From Halobacteriovoraceae bacterium (GTDB lineage Bacteria > Bdellovibrionota > Bacteriovoracia > Bacteriovoracales > Bacteriovoracaceae): a stretch of DNA of 64,000 bases. The position numbers were made by a program, and so were the translations under genes. The notes below the pieces were generated by a model. That model saw nothing but the letters and a program-made list of their open reading frames with translations. It was not told the DNA's origin and ran no database searches. Numbering within the stretch: the stretch's first letter is position 1; each line of letters begins with the position of its first letter. Where the stretch lies: assembly GCA_002707495.1 (NCBI GenBank), contig PAMZ01000013.1:1-64000 (forward strand). Direction: 5' to 3'. Shown piece by piece: positions 8,447 through 18,794 of the stretch.

Positions 8447-8481
8447 AGCCTTATCGACAAAATCAGATAAAGCATAAGGCT
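8447..8481 (-). promoter_or_regulatory. Inverted repeat before the LysM pair (terminator or SD-sequestering hairpin)
   Basis: On the minus strand AGCCTTAT (8481-8474) pairs perfectly with ATAAGGCT (8454-8447) around a 19-base loop, followed by TTTATG. The 3' arm holds the AAGG ribosome binding site of the LysM gene starting at 8443. The hairpin starts 15 bases after the stop of the 8496-8885 gene. It could be a weak rho-independent terminator (short T tract) or a translational control hairpin; I favour the latter because of the overlap with the ribosome binding site. Confidence 0.4.
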
Positions 8482-8495
8482 AAAATTTTCTTAAC

Positions 8496-8885
8496 TTATA
8501 GACAGAGCTCTTGCCACTCATCCACACCAAAATTCGGCTGGAAATAATAAAGAGGAAGGCCCGCAACCCAAGGAATGGCCAATGAAAAAACTGGCCCGTC
8601 ATAAACAACATATTCGCCAACTGCTGTCTCCCTTGGAGTGTAATCAGAAGCATCCCCTAAAATCGAGCGAGTTCTCATGCGATATCTGTGTCGTTTAAAC
8701 GTTCCATCCTGGTTCAGTATCACATTTTGATAAGAGTAAAGATAATAATGTTCATTTGTGCAAATACCTAAACTATCGCAATAACGAATTTGCCCTGAAC
8801 AAGTTTTCGTAACGGTATTTGCTTGAGAACAAAGCGAGAATAAAAGAATGGGAGCACTTAAAACTATATAAATAAATTTTTTCAT
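8496..8885 (-). CDS. Small exported protein of unknown function
   Basis: 129 residues with a Sec signal (MKKFIYIVLSAPILLFSLCSQA, cut after SQA; a Cys lies in the core but no good lipobox follows). The mature part contains four or five cysteines and many Tyr, suggesting a compact disulfide-bonded beta protein. No family is recognised. Its ATG has a strong GGGAG ribosome binding site. It lies between the SpoIID-like gene and the LysM pair, all in the same direction, so an envelope role is plausible. Confidence 0.55.
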   Translation of the reverse strand: MKKFIYIVLSAPILLFSLCSQANTVTKTCSGQIRYCDSLGICTNEHYYLYSYQNVILNQDGTFKRHRYRMRTRSILGDASDYTPRETAVGEYVVYDGPVFSLAIPWVAGLPLYYFQPNFGVDEWQELCL

Positions 8886-8913
8886 GCTCCCAGTATATTG
8901 AAACTTATAAAAA

Positions 8914-10233
8914 TTATAAATCGGCTAAATTTTCTATTTTTACGTCATGATAATAATGCTCAAGTATCTCTCGATAATTTTTAGCATAATTCTTGGCCAT
9001 CATCATCGCACCCCACTGAGACATTCCCACATGATGTCCCCAACCATGACCTTTAAAAGTTACAGCTGAGCTGGAATTTTGATCTAATCTAAAATGATAA
9101 GCTGGAAACTCTGACCAACCAATTGCCGAGCGAACTTTTACAAAATTTATATCTGCCGTTTTGTCTCTTTGATCAAGTCTTAAAGTTCTGACTGAATTAA
9201 ATAGTGGATTAATTTCGTGTTCTTGAATATCAAAGTCTCTTGATTGATTTAAACCTGTCACCGTACGAGTTGTTTGATCTGAATTTTTAAAAATATTTAA
9301 AAGTTCTTTTTTGGACAAAGGATCTGTTGTCCACTCAATAATCCAATGACTTCTTTCAGGCAACTCCGCTCTCAATTCTTCTCTTGAAAAAATCTCGTCA
9401 GAGCCTAGGCAATAATCAACGGCTCTACCAAAAATATTTTCAGCTGAGTCCGTTCTTCCTCCACTATAGGCATGAAAAAAAGCTGTGATGACTTTTCCCT
9501 CGTGAGTTAATACTTCACCTTTTGTTTCCTTTATTGCTTGATCTGTGGAAGATTCAGCAGCACTAATCCCTGCAAAAACTTGAAATCTAGCTGTGTCGTC
9601 AACATCAAAGTATGTTCTTGTCGATGTTTTAACATGGTAATAAGCATAGCTTCTTGCTGATAACGCTTGTGCTTTTAAAGCTTCTATTGGCCAGGTATAA
9701 ACTGATTCTTTAGGAACAACTCCGCGAAGATATGTTTCAAGATCAAGAGTATTGATGATCATGATTCCGCCATCGTAGACAAGTATTTTCATATTCCCTA
9801 TGTAGCTATGGGATTTATCTTCATTATTCTTTCTTAAGACCTGCACTGGAGTTTTCGTGGTAAATTCAAATGAAGATAATATTTCCTGATGACGAGGTGA
9901 CTTTACTAAAATCTTTCCTCTTACTAATTTTAAATCTAAGCGCTGATACTTATTTCCGTTAAGTTCAATTCCTTTTCCACGAAGTTTAACCTCTGTTTTA
10001 ATATCTCTACTTCCGTGCAAATAATCATTTTTTAGGGTGTGGGGAAAAATCTTGACCCGAATTTGACCCTCAGATCGATAATTGGCTCCCGTGTGGTGTT
10101 TCTCAGAATTTAACTTTTCTAAGGGGACACTTAAAGGTTGGTTCACTTCTGGGATACTTGAACTCCCATAAAGCAAATCTTGGGCCTTAATAGGATTGGC
10201 CATCAACAATAATAATAACAAACCTAAACGCAT
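8914..10233 (-). CDS. SpoIID/LytB domain protein (peptidoglycan-active)
   Basis: 439 residues, exported (hydrophobic LLLLLLMANPIKA). The SpoIID/LytB domain begins about residue 145. The segment LETYLRGVVPKE contains Glu-176, matching the catalytic Glu of SpoIID-type lytic transglycosylases, followed by ALKAQALSARSYAYY. The domain ends in the typical GHGWGHHVGMSQWGA block near the C-terminus. The family cleaves denuded glycan strands or stimulates amidases. In predatory or dividing Gram-negative cells it would act on the wall during remodelling or septation. The N-terminal 140 residues look like a beta-rich accessory region. The ribosome binding site GGAGG is seven bases before the ATG. Neighbouring LysM genes support a wall function. 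Confidence 0.85.
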   Translation of the reverse strand: MRLGLLLLLLMANPIKAQDLLYGSSSIPEVNQPLSVPLEKLNSEKHHTGANYRSEGQIRVKIFPHTLKNDYLHGSRDIKTEVKLRGKGIELNGNKYQRLDLKLVRGKILVKSPRHQEILSSFEFTTKTPVQVLRKNNEDKSHSYIGNMKILVYDGGIMIINTLDLETYLRGVVPKESVYTWPIEALKAQALSARSYAYYHVKTSTRTYFDVDDTARFQVFAGISAAESSTDQAIKETKGEVLTHEGKVITAFFHAYSGGRTDSAENIFGRAVDYCLGSDEIFSREELRAELPERSHWIIEWTTDPLSKKELLNIFKNSDQTTRTVTGLNQSRDFDIQEHEINPLFNSVRTLRLDQRDKTADINFVKVRSAIGWSEFPAYHFRLDQNSSSAVTFKGHGWGHHVGMSQWGAMMMAKNYAKNYREILEHYYHDVKIENLADL

Positions 10234-10272
10234 GAAACCTCCGTTTTAAATCGCTAAAGGTGAGTCGCTACC

Positions 10273-10725
10273 CTAGTACCGATCTTTATATTTTTTGGGA
10301 TAAATAAACTCCCGAAGCTGACCCCTCACAGGTCCAAGAGTCGTTATATTAATAAAACATATACCTAAGGTTGGAACATTATCAATATAATCTTGAGTGA
10401 TATGGTTAACAAACTCGGTAAGTCCTGGATTATGCCCCACAATAATTAAGTTTTTTGAATGCTCATGCTCTGCACAAATCTCTAGTAACTTTTGACCACT
10501 TGCATGATATAAATCGTCTCTAAATTCAGCCTCTAGCTCAAGTCCCTCGCAAGTGAGCCTGGTTCTTTGTGCTGATGAACTAAGGACCGTGCAATTTTGA
10601 GGTAAACGTTTAGCTAGTTCTGTTTGCATCAATGAGAGGTCTAATCGACCTCTCTTATTAAGACCACGATCAAAATCAGATAGATGAGGACTATCCCAAC
10701 TAGATTTAGCGTGACGAATAAGAAT
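10273..10725 (-). CDS. SixA-like histidine phosphatase without a canonical start codon
   Basis: The frame reads IILIRHAKSSWDSP, then LSDFDRGLNKRG, and later VGHNPGL, the set of motifs of SixA-type phosphohistidine phosphatases (catalytic His in RHAKSSW, second His in GHNP). The first in-frame ATG/GTG/TTG is a TTG at 10632, which would remove the catalytic RHA motif. Upstream of RHA the frame is open back into the 3' end of icd and closed by a stop, with no ATG, GTG or TTG. An AUC (10728) or AUU (10725) preceded by AGAGAG would give the expected N-terminus, so I annotate from the AUU. The alternatives are a sequence error or a pseudogene. It overlaps the icd stop region. Confidence 0.65.
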   Translation of the reverse strand: MLIRHAKSSWDSPHLSDFDRGLNKRGRLDLSLMQTELAKRLPQNCTVLSSSAQRTRLTCEGLELEAEFRDDLYHASGQKLLEICAEHEHSKNLIIVGHNPGLTEFVNHITQDYIDNVPTLGICFINITTLGPVRGQLREFIYPKKYKDRY

Positions 10726-10733
10726 GATACTCT

Positions 10734-13030
<2,297 letters not shown>

Positions 13031-13050
13031 CTTTATATCAGGAGTCCATT

Positions 13051-13587
13051 ATGAGAGTACTATTAGTCTGCATCCTTTCCCTTTCTAACCTGGTTTTTGC
13101 CCAAAGCTCGGTCTCTTGGAAAACTTCAAAAACGATGTTTCTCTTTAGCGATCAAACTCCTATAGGAATCAATAATTCAGTGAGAGTTGAAACTGGCTAT
13201 GGTGAAGCTCGATTTATTAAACTTATTATACCAATCGCAAGCTTTTCGAGTGGTGAAGCCGAGCGAGATCAAGAGGTTCAAAAAATTCTAAAAGCAGATA
13301 TTCAGCCAAATATAATTTTTCAAACTGAATTAATGAAACAAGCAGAATATGAACGTCTCCTTTCAGGTGATGTGAGAGAAATCACGGGAAATTTAAATAT
13401 CGCTAATGAATCCCACCCGGTAACAGTTAAGCTGGCCTTAACTAATAATTTTCTCGTAGGAACTGTCGATTCTAAATTTACAACTTTTGGTATCACGCCC
13501 CCAAAAGTTGCAGGAGGATTAGTCGCCAAAGTTCACGACAAACTCGAGCTTGTAGGAAGAATTGACCTCGAAGATTTAAAGAAATAA
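13051..13587 (+). CDS. YceI-like periplasmic protein
   Basis: 178 residues with a signal peptide (cut after VFA). The pattern of a beta-barrel lipocalin-like fold is visible: RDQEVQKILKADIQPNIIF, then a turn with ITGNLNIANESHPVTVKL. This is the YceI signature region (residues about 70-135), where YceI proteins bind long isoprenoid lipids such as ubiquinone precursors. Here the C-terminal half is shorter than in E. coli YceI (191 residues). The 3' end overlaps the end of ung by 12 bases in the convergent direction. A strong promoter and AGGAG ribosome binding site precede it. Lipid-binding is inferred from the family. Confidence 0.75.
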   Translation: MRVLLVCILSLSNLVFAQSSVSWKTSKTMFLFSDQTPIGINNSVRVETGYGEARFIKLIIPIASFSSGEAERDQEVQKILKADIQPNIIFQTELMKQAEYERLLSGDVREITGNLNIANESHPVTVKLALTNNFLVGTVDSKFTTFGITPPKVAGGLVAKVHDKLELVGRIDLEDLKK

Positions 13588-14232
13588 ACACCAGTCTATT
13601 GGTTTTTTATTTTGATGAATGAGATATTCATTTGTCTTTGAAAAGTGTTTGCAACCAAAAAATCCTCTATAAGAAGACAACGGAGAAGGATGAGGTGCTT
13701 CTAAGACTAAGTGTCTCTGGCGATCAATAGACTTTCCTTTTTTTTGGGCAGGTGCCCCCCATAAAAGAAAAACTAAACCTTCACACTGTTCATTTAGATT
13801 TGCCACAACTGAATCAGTAAAATTCTCCCACCCCTTTTTTTGATGGGATCCAGCCTCAGACTTTCGTACCGTTAACACTGTATTTAAAAGCAAAACCCCT
13901 TGCTGGGCCCAGCCTTTCAAATTTCCACTGGTTGGGCCCTCACAGCCCAGATCTGTTTCAAGCTCCTTAAAGATATTCTTCAAACTGGGGGGAAGCTTAA
14001 CTCCCATGGGTACTGAAAAACTTAATCCATGTGCCTGACCTTCGCCATGGTAGGGGTCTTGTCCAATAATGACGACTTTTACCTCTTTAAAAGGCGTTAA
14101 TTCAAAGGCTGAGAATCTTTGATCATGAGGAGGAAAGACAGTGTATTGTTTTTCTTCTAAGCTAAGAAATTCTTCTAAAGATTTAAAGTATTCTTTTTCC
14201 TGCTCTTTTTTAAAGAGATCTTTCCACAGCAT
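13576..14232 (-). CDS. ung: Uracil-DNA glycosylase
   Basis: Removes uracil from DNA to start base excision repair. 218 residues is close to the family norm of about 225. The catalytic motif GQDPYHGEGQAHGLSFS has Asp-59. LLLNTVLTV follows in the middle, and the C-terminal motif HPSPLSSYRGFFG carries the catalytic His. All expected motifs of family 1 UDG are intact. It lies directly downstream of the pirin gene (seven-base gap) and probably is the last gene of the minus-strand run starting near 17843. Cytosolic. Confidence 0.95.
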   Translation of the reverse strand: MLWKDLFKKEQEKEYFKSLEEFLSLEEKQYTVFPPHDQRFSAFELTPFKEVKVVIIGQDPYHGEGQAHGLSFSVPMGVKLPPSLKNIFKELETDLGCEGPTSGNLKGWAQQGVLLLNTVLTVRKSEAGSHQKKGWENFTDSVVANLNEQCEGLVFLLWGAPAQKKGKSIDRQRHLVLEAPHPSPLSSYRGFFGCKHFSKTNEYLIHQNKKPIDWCLFL

Positions 14233-14239
14233 AAGGACC

Positions 14240-15103
14240 CTAGCTTTTAGGTAGAGGGATTATCTCTGTCTCGTTGATCACCTCTGGAAAGTGGCCTTCG
14301 CTCCAATCTCTCTTAGCCTGCTCGATTCTCTCCTTATCGCTGGAGACAAAATTCCACCAGATATTTCTTTTTTCTGGAAAGACCTCTCCTCCAAAAATCA
14401 TAAACTCGCTCTCCTCTATTGTTTCAAACATAAGATCCTTACTGATTTTATAAATAACCATCATTCCAGGTTCGATGACTTCTTCTCCGATTTTAATTTT
14501 TCCTTTAGTTAAATAGAGTCCAGCTTCACAACCAGGTTTTACCTTAAACTCAAAATTCTTTTCCCTTTTCAATGAGCCTTTTAAATAAAATAAATCTGAG
14601 TATACCGGCACAGGAGAAATATGATCCATCACTTTACCAGCAATTAAAAGCAGCTCAGCTTCGTTATGTTCAAATCGAGGAAGCTCATTTGCTTTGTGAT
14701 GGACAAAGCTTGGTTCAACCTCCTCACTGTCTTTAGGTAAAGCAATCCAAAGCTGAATTCCCTCTAAAGTCATAGGCTCTGAAGGCTTAGAGCGCTCGCT
14801 ATGAACGATTCCTTTACCTGCTGTCATCCAATTGACTTCGCCAGGCCTTATCGCTTGCTCGTTACCAAGACTATCACGATGCATAATTTCACCGGAAAAT
14901 AAAAAAGTTAACGTAGCCAACCCAATATGAGGATGAGCTCTGACTTTCATTTCTTTTGTTTCAGATAATTCAACGGGTCCCATATGATCCCAAAAAATAA
15001 ATGGGCCCACCATTCTTTTTTCAGCTCTCGGAAGTGAGCGTCTTACGATAAAATTATCTCCAATATCACTTGCCTTAGGATTAATAATTAACTCTACATT
15101 CAT
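14240..15103 (-). CDS. Pirin family bicupin protein
   Basis: 287 residues. The N-terminal cupin shows the pirin metal-binding set: HPHIGLATLT (two His), IMHRDSLG (His) and GIVHSE (His/Glu), with PGEVNWMTAGKG between them. The C-terminal cupin ends in FGGEVFPEKRNIWWNFVSS, typical of the YhhW/pirin group. Family members bind iron and act as quercetinases or redox-sensing regulators. The stop overlaps nothing, but the start overlaps the upstream hydrolase-OsmC gene by four bases (ATGA), so they are coupled. It is one of three pirin genes in this window (also 30002 and 55312). Confidence 0.88.
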   Translation of the reverse strand: MNVELIINPKASDIGDNFIVRRSLPRAEKRMVGPFIFWDHMGPVELSETKEMKVRAHPHIGLATLTFLFSGEIMHRDSLGNEQAIRPGEVNWMTAGKGIVHSERSKPSEPMTLEGIQLWIALPKDSEEVEPSFVHHKANELPRFEHNEAELLLIAGKVMDHISPVPVYSDLFYLKGSLKREKNFEFKVKPGCEAGLYLTKGKIKIGEEVIEPGMMVIYKISKDLMFETIEESEFMIFGGEVFPEKRNIWWNFVSSDKERIEQAKRDWSEGHFPEVINETEIIPLPKS

Positions 15104-16311
15104 ATATGCTCACTTTTGATAATAACTTCGGACTGTAATGTTTTGTTTACTGGACATTTCTCAGCAATTTCATAAATTCGTTTTTTCTGTTCAAGAGTAA
15201 AGTCTCCTTCTATCGTAATTTTTTTCGTTATAAGATCTAGAAGTTTTCTCTCATCTCCACAGGAGTCGCAATCTTCAAAATAGTCTTTTTGATGGGAGAG
15301 TTCCACTGCCACTTTACTAATATCCAAGTTTTTTCTGGCGCAATACATTTTAATCGTCATCGCTGTGCAAGCGCCAAGGGCACTGAGAAGTAATTCATAG
15401 GGGTTCATACCAAGATCATCCCCCTTCAAATCCCTAGGTTCATCAGCAACTATATGATGTTCAGACGAATAGATATCAGTTGTATATTTATGGCCGGCAC
15501 GATTTCTTACTAAAACTTTTTCTGAAACCTTTGGTCTGCTTTCTTGAAAATCATCGATATAGCGAGAGACCCAAGTTCTAATGAGCTCAGCAATATAGCG
15601 AGCATCAGCTGGGTCACTGACAAGATGATCTGCTTTATCTAAGGAAACATAACTTTTAGGGTGTTTTAAGGCGTTGTATATCTTTCCCGCATGCTCGATA
15701 GAAACTGTTTCATCTAGGGGTGAATGCAAAATCAAAAAAGCCTTACGAGTTTTCGAAAGTCCTTCAAGAATATCCTGTTCTTTAATATCATCCACAAATT
15801 GTTTTTTTATGGTGAATTCTCTTCCGGCTAATTTAACCTTTGCTCTTCCCTTTCTATCAATTTCATCTTTAGCCTCTTGAAATAGCTCAGTCACATGCTC
15901 AGTATCAGAGGGAGCCCCAATAGTCACAATCGCCTTAAGATGATCCAACTGCGGAGCAAGTTTTAAACAAGCAGCTCCCCCCAGTGAGTGACCAATCAAA
16001 ATTTGGGGAGCTTCAAATTCTTGCTCCATTGCCGCATAGGCTGACTTTAAGTCATCTATATTTGAAGAAAAATTGGTGTTAGAGAAGTCGCCTTCTGAAT
16101 TTCCAAGACCTGTAAAGTCAAAACGTAAAACCGCGATTCCCATTTCCCCTAATGTTTTAGATATTCTTGTGGCGGCAAGAATATTTTTAGAACAAGTAAA
16201 ACAGTGGGCAAAAATAGCGAAAGCTTTCGGGTGCGAAGGAAGTTCTAATCTACCTGATAATTTTTCACCTTCACTATTTGTAAAATCAAATTTTTTAGAC
16301 GAATAACTCAT
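15100..16311 (-). CDS. Bifunctional alpha/beta hydrolase - OsmC family fusion
   Basis: 403 residues. Residues 1-250 form an alpha/beta hydrolase with nucleophile Ser-109 in GHSLGG, Asp-200 in SPLDE and His-229 in KADHL. Residues about 260-403 form an OsmC/Ohr-like domain with the two peroxidatic cysteines Cys-315 (ALGACTAMT) and Cys-386 (AEKCPVNK). Extra cysteines (CDSCGD) sit between them. Such fusions are a known domain arrangement. The OsmC part reduces organic peroxides, while the substrate of the hydrolase is unknown. It overlaps the pirin gene by four bases and follows the methyltransferase by one base, so it is part of one operon. Confidence 0.9.
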   Translation of the reverse strand: MSYSSKKFDFTNSEGEKLSGRLELPSHPKAFAIFAHCFTCSKNILAATRISKTLGEMGIAVLRFDFTGLGNSEGDFSNTNFSSNIDDLKSAYAAMEQEFEAPQILIGHSLGGAACLKLAPQLDHLKAIVTIGAPSDTEHVTELFQEAKDEIDRKGRAKVKLAGREFTIKKQFVDDIKEQDILEGLSKTRKAFLILHSPLDETVSIEHAGKIYNALKHPKSYVSLDKADHLVSDPADARYIAELIRTWVSRYIDDFQESRPKVSEKVLVRNRAGHKYTTDIYSSEHHIVADEPRDLKGDDLGMNPYELLLSALGACTAMTIKMYCARKNLDISKVAVELSHQKDYFEDCDSCGDERKLLDLITKKITIEGDFTLEQKKRIYEIAEKCPVNKTLQSEVIIKSEHI

Positions 16312-16312
16312 A

Positions 16313-17104
16313 TTATTTTTCTACTTGAAATACTTGCAATTTGATAGGAGAAAAATCGCCAGTAGCAGGCGCCAAACCCTGAGTAAAAAACTTCACTAAG
16401 CGACTATTAATTCTCTTCTCCCCTTTTGAATGCAACATAGGATGAAATACACGCGTCAAAACGAAATAAGTTGAAAGAAAATTCTCCTCTAGGGGAGCTT
16501 CTATTTGTTTAAAGCCCAGTTTTAGCATTTTATGCCAGACACCTAATTTTAAATAGAAATTATGCTGGGAAGGGTAAATTCGCTCCTGAGAGTTTTCTTG
16601 AATAAGAATGTTTAGCTCATCCATACTTGCTTGAAAAGATTCGATTAAAATATACCAGCCAGTTTTATTTAAAGCACCAAAGATATTTTTAAAAGCACTT
16701 AATTGCTGTTTCCGGCTATGAAGATTCACAATCACTCTTTCAGTTATGATTATATCGAAATCACCTTCCTTAAAGGGAAGTCTAATATCATGCTCAAATA
16801 ATTTACAGTTAGCTAAGTTTCTACTTTTTGCTAGCTTCAAGAGTTCTCTATTGTATTCAAAACCCACGAGAGGCATTTCGGGAAAAGCTTCCCTCAAGCA
16901 AGATAAGGTATAACCATTTCCACAACCGGCGTCTAAAACTTTAGGGAAGTAACCATTTTTGGCCACAAATTCAAAAATATTAGCGACAATAAAATCTACT
17001 TCAACTTCTCTAATAAAGGGATCTCGAAGAGTCGAATCTGACCTCAGCCCATAATTTTTAGCAATTTTATTATAATGATTCTGAACGTAGAGATCTTTGC
17101 TCAT
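16313..17104 (-). CDS. Class I SAM-dependent methyltransferase
   Basis: 263 residues. Motif I VLDAGCGNGYTL (about 57-68) binds S-adenosylmethionine, followed by an acidic residue in GFEYN and motif IV-like DFDIIITERVIVNL. The N-terminal YNKIAKNYG segment is typical of small-molecule methyltransferases of the Methyltransf_11/25 kind. The C-terminal 100 residues are specific and unassigned. The start overlaps the DUF3050 gene by 35 bases, which implies tight coupling. The substrate is unknown; the link to DUF3050 suggests they act on the same compound. Confidence 0.8.
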   Translation of the reverse strand: MSKDLYVQNHYNKIAKNYGLRSDSTLRDPFIREVEVDFIVANIFEFVAKNGYFPKVLDAGCGNGYTLSCLREAFPEMPLVGFEYNRELLKLAKSRNLANCKLFEHDIRLPFKEGDFDIIITERVIVNLHSRKQQLSAFKNIFGALNKTGWYILIESFQASMDELNILIQENSQERIYPSQHNFYLKLGVWHKMLKLGFKQIEAPLEENFLSTYFVLTRVFHPMLHSKGEKRINSRLVKFFTQGLAPATGDFSPIKLQVFQVEK

Positions 17105-17843
17105 CTAGCTGCTCACTTACTTCATCCCAAAATTGAATTCTCTGGTTAAGACAAAGCTCTGCTGCCTTAAGTGATTGCTCTAATTTTTCCGGGCTTTCAC
17201 CAACGACAGCTTTTAAAAGCTTGTCTGCCAACGGTCCGTGTTCGTCGCCATCAAGTTCAATATGTCTTTCCAAATAATAAAAAAACATCGGGCACTCAGA
17301 TTTTTTAAGCCCACATTTATCTGCCAGACTTAAAAACATAAGGGGGATAACTTTCTCTCGCCCATGACAAAAAGCCGCGACGATTTGATGAATCTCCCAA
17401 TTGAAGACCTGCTGATAAGTCTGGGTGGTGAAATTTCGAGCGGGGTATTGTGGGCAATAGTTTTTAAGGCCCTCTAATAATTCACCTCGCTCTAAGCACT
17501 TTGTAAAGTCTCTTATAGGCTTAGTATCGGCTCCTACTTCTTCCATCGCGATTAAATACATCTCAAAATGGCTAAGGTACTCACCGCTTGGCAACTCATC
17601 AGATTCTTCAGCTAAAACAACTTCATTGATAAATCTTGCCAATTGAGGATGTTTAGGAGCTGTCCAAATTCCTTCAGTGGGGGCAAAATAGCTCTGAATT
17701 TTTTTCGTAAGACTCATAAAATCGAGTACTGCATAAACATGATTTTCCATAAAAAGCCGAAGCTCTTTAAGAGAGCAAATTTGCTCATACAATCTGTGAT
17801 TTTTCAGGGCGTCTTTTTTGTCTTGAAGTGAAAAGGTTTTCAT
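17070..17843 (-). CDS. DUF3050 family protein (haem-oxygenase-like fold)
   Basis: 257 residues, nearly all helical. It matches DUF3050 by the blocks HVYAVLDFMSLTKK (about 35-48), NWEIHQIVAAFCHGREKVIP (about 148-167) and RHIELDGDEHGPLA (about 193-206). Residues suited to metal binding stand on helices: His-35, Glu-80, His-92, Glu-150, His-152, His-194, Asp-198 and His-202, the last two forming the D-x3-H pattern seen in haem-oxygenase-like diiron oxidases. No biochemical role is established that I can cite. Metal-dependent oxidase activity is an inference. It is first in a coupled run with a methyltransferase, an OsmC fusion and a pirin. Confidence 0.75.
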   Translation of the reverse strand: MKTFSLQDKKDALKNHRLYEQICSLKELRLFMENHVYAVLDFMSLTKKIQSYFAPTEGIWTAPKHPQLARFINEVVLAEESDELPSGEYLSHFEMYLIAMEEVGADTKPIRDFTKCLERGELLEGLKNYCPQYPARNFTTQTYQQVFNWEIHQIVAAFCHGREKVIPLMFLSLADKCGLKKSECPMFFYYLERHIELDGDEHGPLADKLLKAVVGESPEKLEQSLKAAELCLNQRIQFWDEVSEQLDEQRSLRSESL

Positions 17844-17858
17844 AGAAAAAATATACTA

Positions 17859-18794
17859 CTATTTTCTGGACGCCTTTAATAGAAATCTTTTTGGCGCTGC
17901 AAGACCTTCTATTGTCAAAGAGGAGTCTTTCGGATTAAGAAAATTTTTATAACTGACTTCACCTGACCAGTTTGTGGCACGCTGCTCACGATCTTCTTCC
18001 CAATCCTTCGATATAACTTCAATATCATTAAATTTTGATCGTTCGAGCCAGACAATCAATTGATTTAATGTCGGAAGAAACCAAACATTGCGCATACCTG
18101 CATAACGATCTTTTGGTGTGATAGACTTTACTTCTTCTCCAGGGATCCCTATCGTCTCCAGCACTAACTCTCCCCCAGGCTTTAAGGCCCTTCTCATATC
18201 TTTGAGTTGATCAAGTGGGGAACGGTGATGATAAAGAATGCCCATGGAAAAAATAGTATCAAAAACCGACTCAAAGGCCTCAAGGTGTTCTACTCCCCAG
18301 GTCTCTAATTGTAGGTTATCGCTTGGATGAAATTTTTTAAGTGCCTCAAATTGAGCTTTATATATAAGCGTTGGCTCAAGACCCAATACTAGTTTTGGAC
18401 TATGTTCAAGCATTCGAAACATGAAGTAACCATTATTGGCACCAATATCAAGTATGACTCGATCTTTAAGCGGGCTAATATGAGAACTTAGTCGACTCCA
18501 CTTAAAATCACTTCTCCACTCAGACTCGATCTCAATATCGTTTATCTTGAAAGGCCCTTTTCGCCAGGACTTTAATTCAAGTAGTAAATCTTGCAAATTT
18601 TCTGGGCTTTCAGCTTTAAAACAAACTACACCTTGATCTATTGAAAAACTTTTTGCATGAGAGACAGAAATTTGTTCGAGTATTTTTTTAAACCTTGGCC
18701 CGTGACCTTTTTTCCATTGGTCAGATTGAGCTTGATTTATTTTTTGAAGATAAGAAAAATCTATTTTACCACTTAAGTCACTAAGATAATCCAT
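17859..18794 (-). CDS. cmoB: tRNA U34 carboxymethyltransferase
   Basis: Transfers the carboxymethyl group from carboxy-S-adenosyl-methionine to 5-hydroxyuridine at tRNA position 34, giving cmo5U. Motif I VILDIGANNGYFMF, LGLEPTLIYKAQFEALKK, MGILYHHRSPLDQL and the C-terminal block SLTIEGLAAPKRF are typical of CmoB (about 320 residues). I start at the ATG at 18794, preceded by GGGA seven bases upstream. A TTG 24 bases upstream, deeper inside cmoA, would add eight residues. The overlap with cmoA confirms the cmoAB operon. Cytosolic. Confidence 0.93.
   Translation of the reverse strand: MDYLSDLSGKIDFSYLQKINQAQSDQWKKGHGPRFKKILEQISVSHAKSFSIDQGVVCFKAESPENLQDLLLELKSWRKGPFKINDIEIESEWRSDFKWSRLSSHISPLKDRVILDIGANNGYFMFRMLEHSPKLVLGLEPTLIYKAQFEALKKFHPSDNLQLETWGVEHLEAFESVFDTIFSMGILYHHRSPLDQLKDMRRALKPGGELVLETIGIPGEEVKSITPKDRYAGMRNVWFLPTLNQLIVWLERSKFNDIEVISKDWEEDREQRATNWSGEVSYKNFLNPKDSSLTIEGLAAPKRFLLKASRK

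Noticed and set aside
13590..13617. ACCA/TGGT stem followed by a T tract after yceI as a terminator
   Set aside because: The stem is only four bases and lies within the ung coding end; too weak to call.
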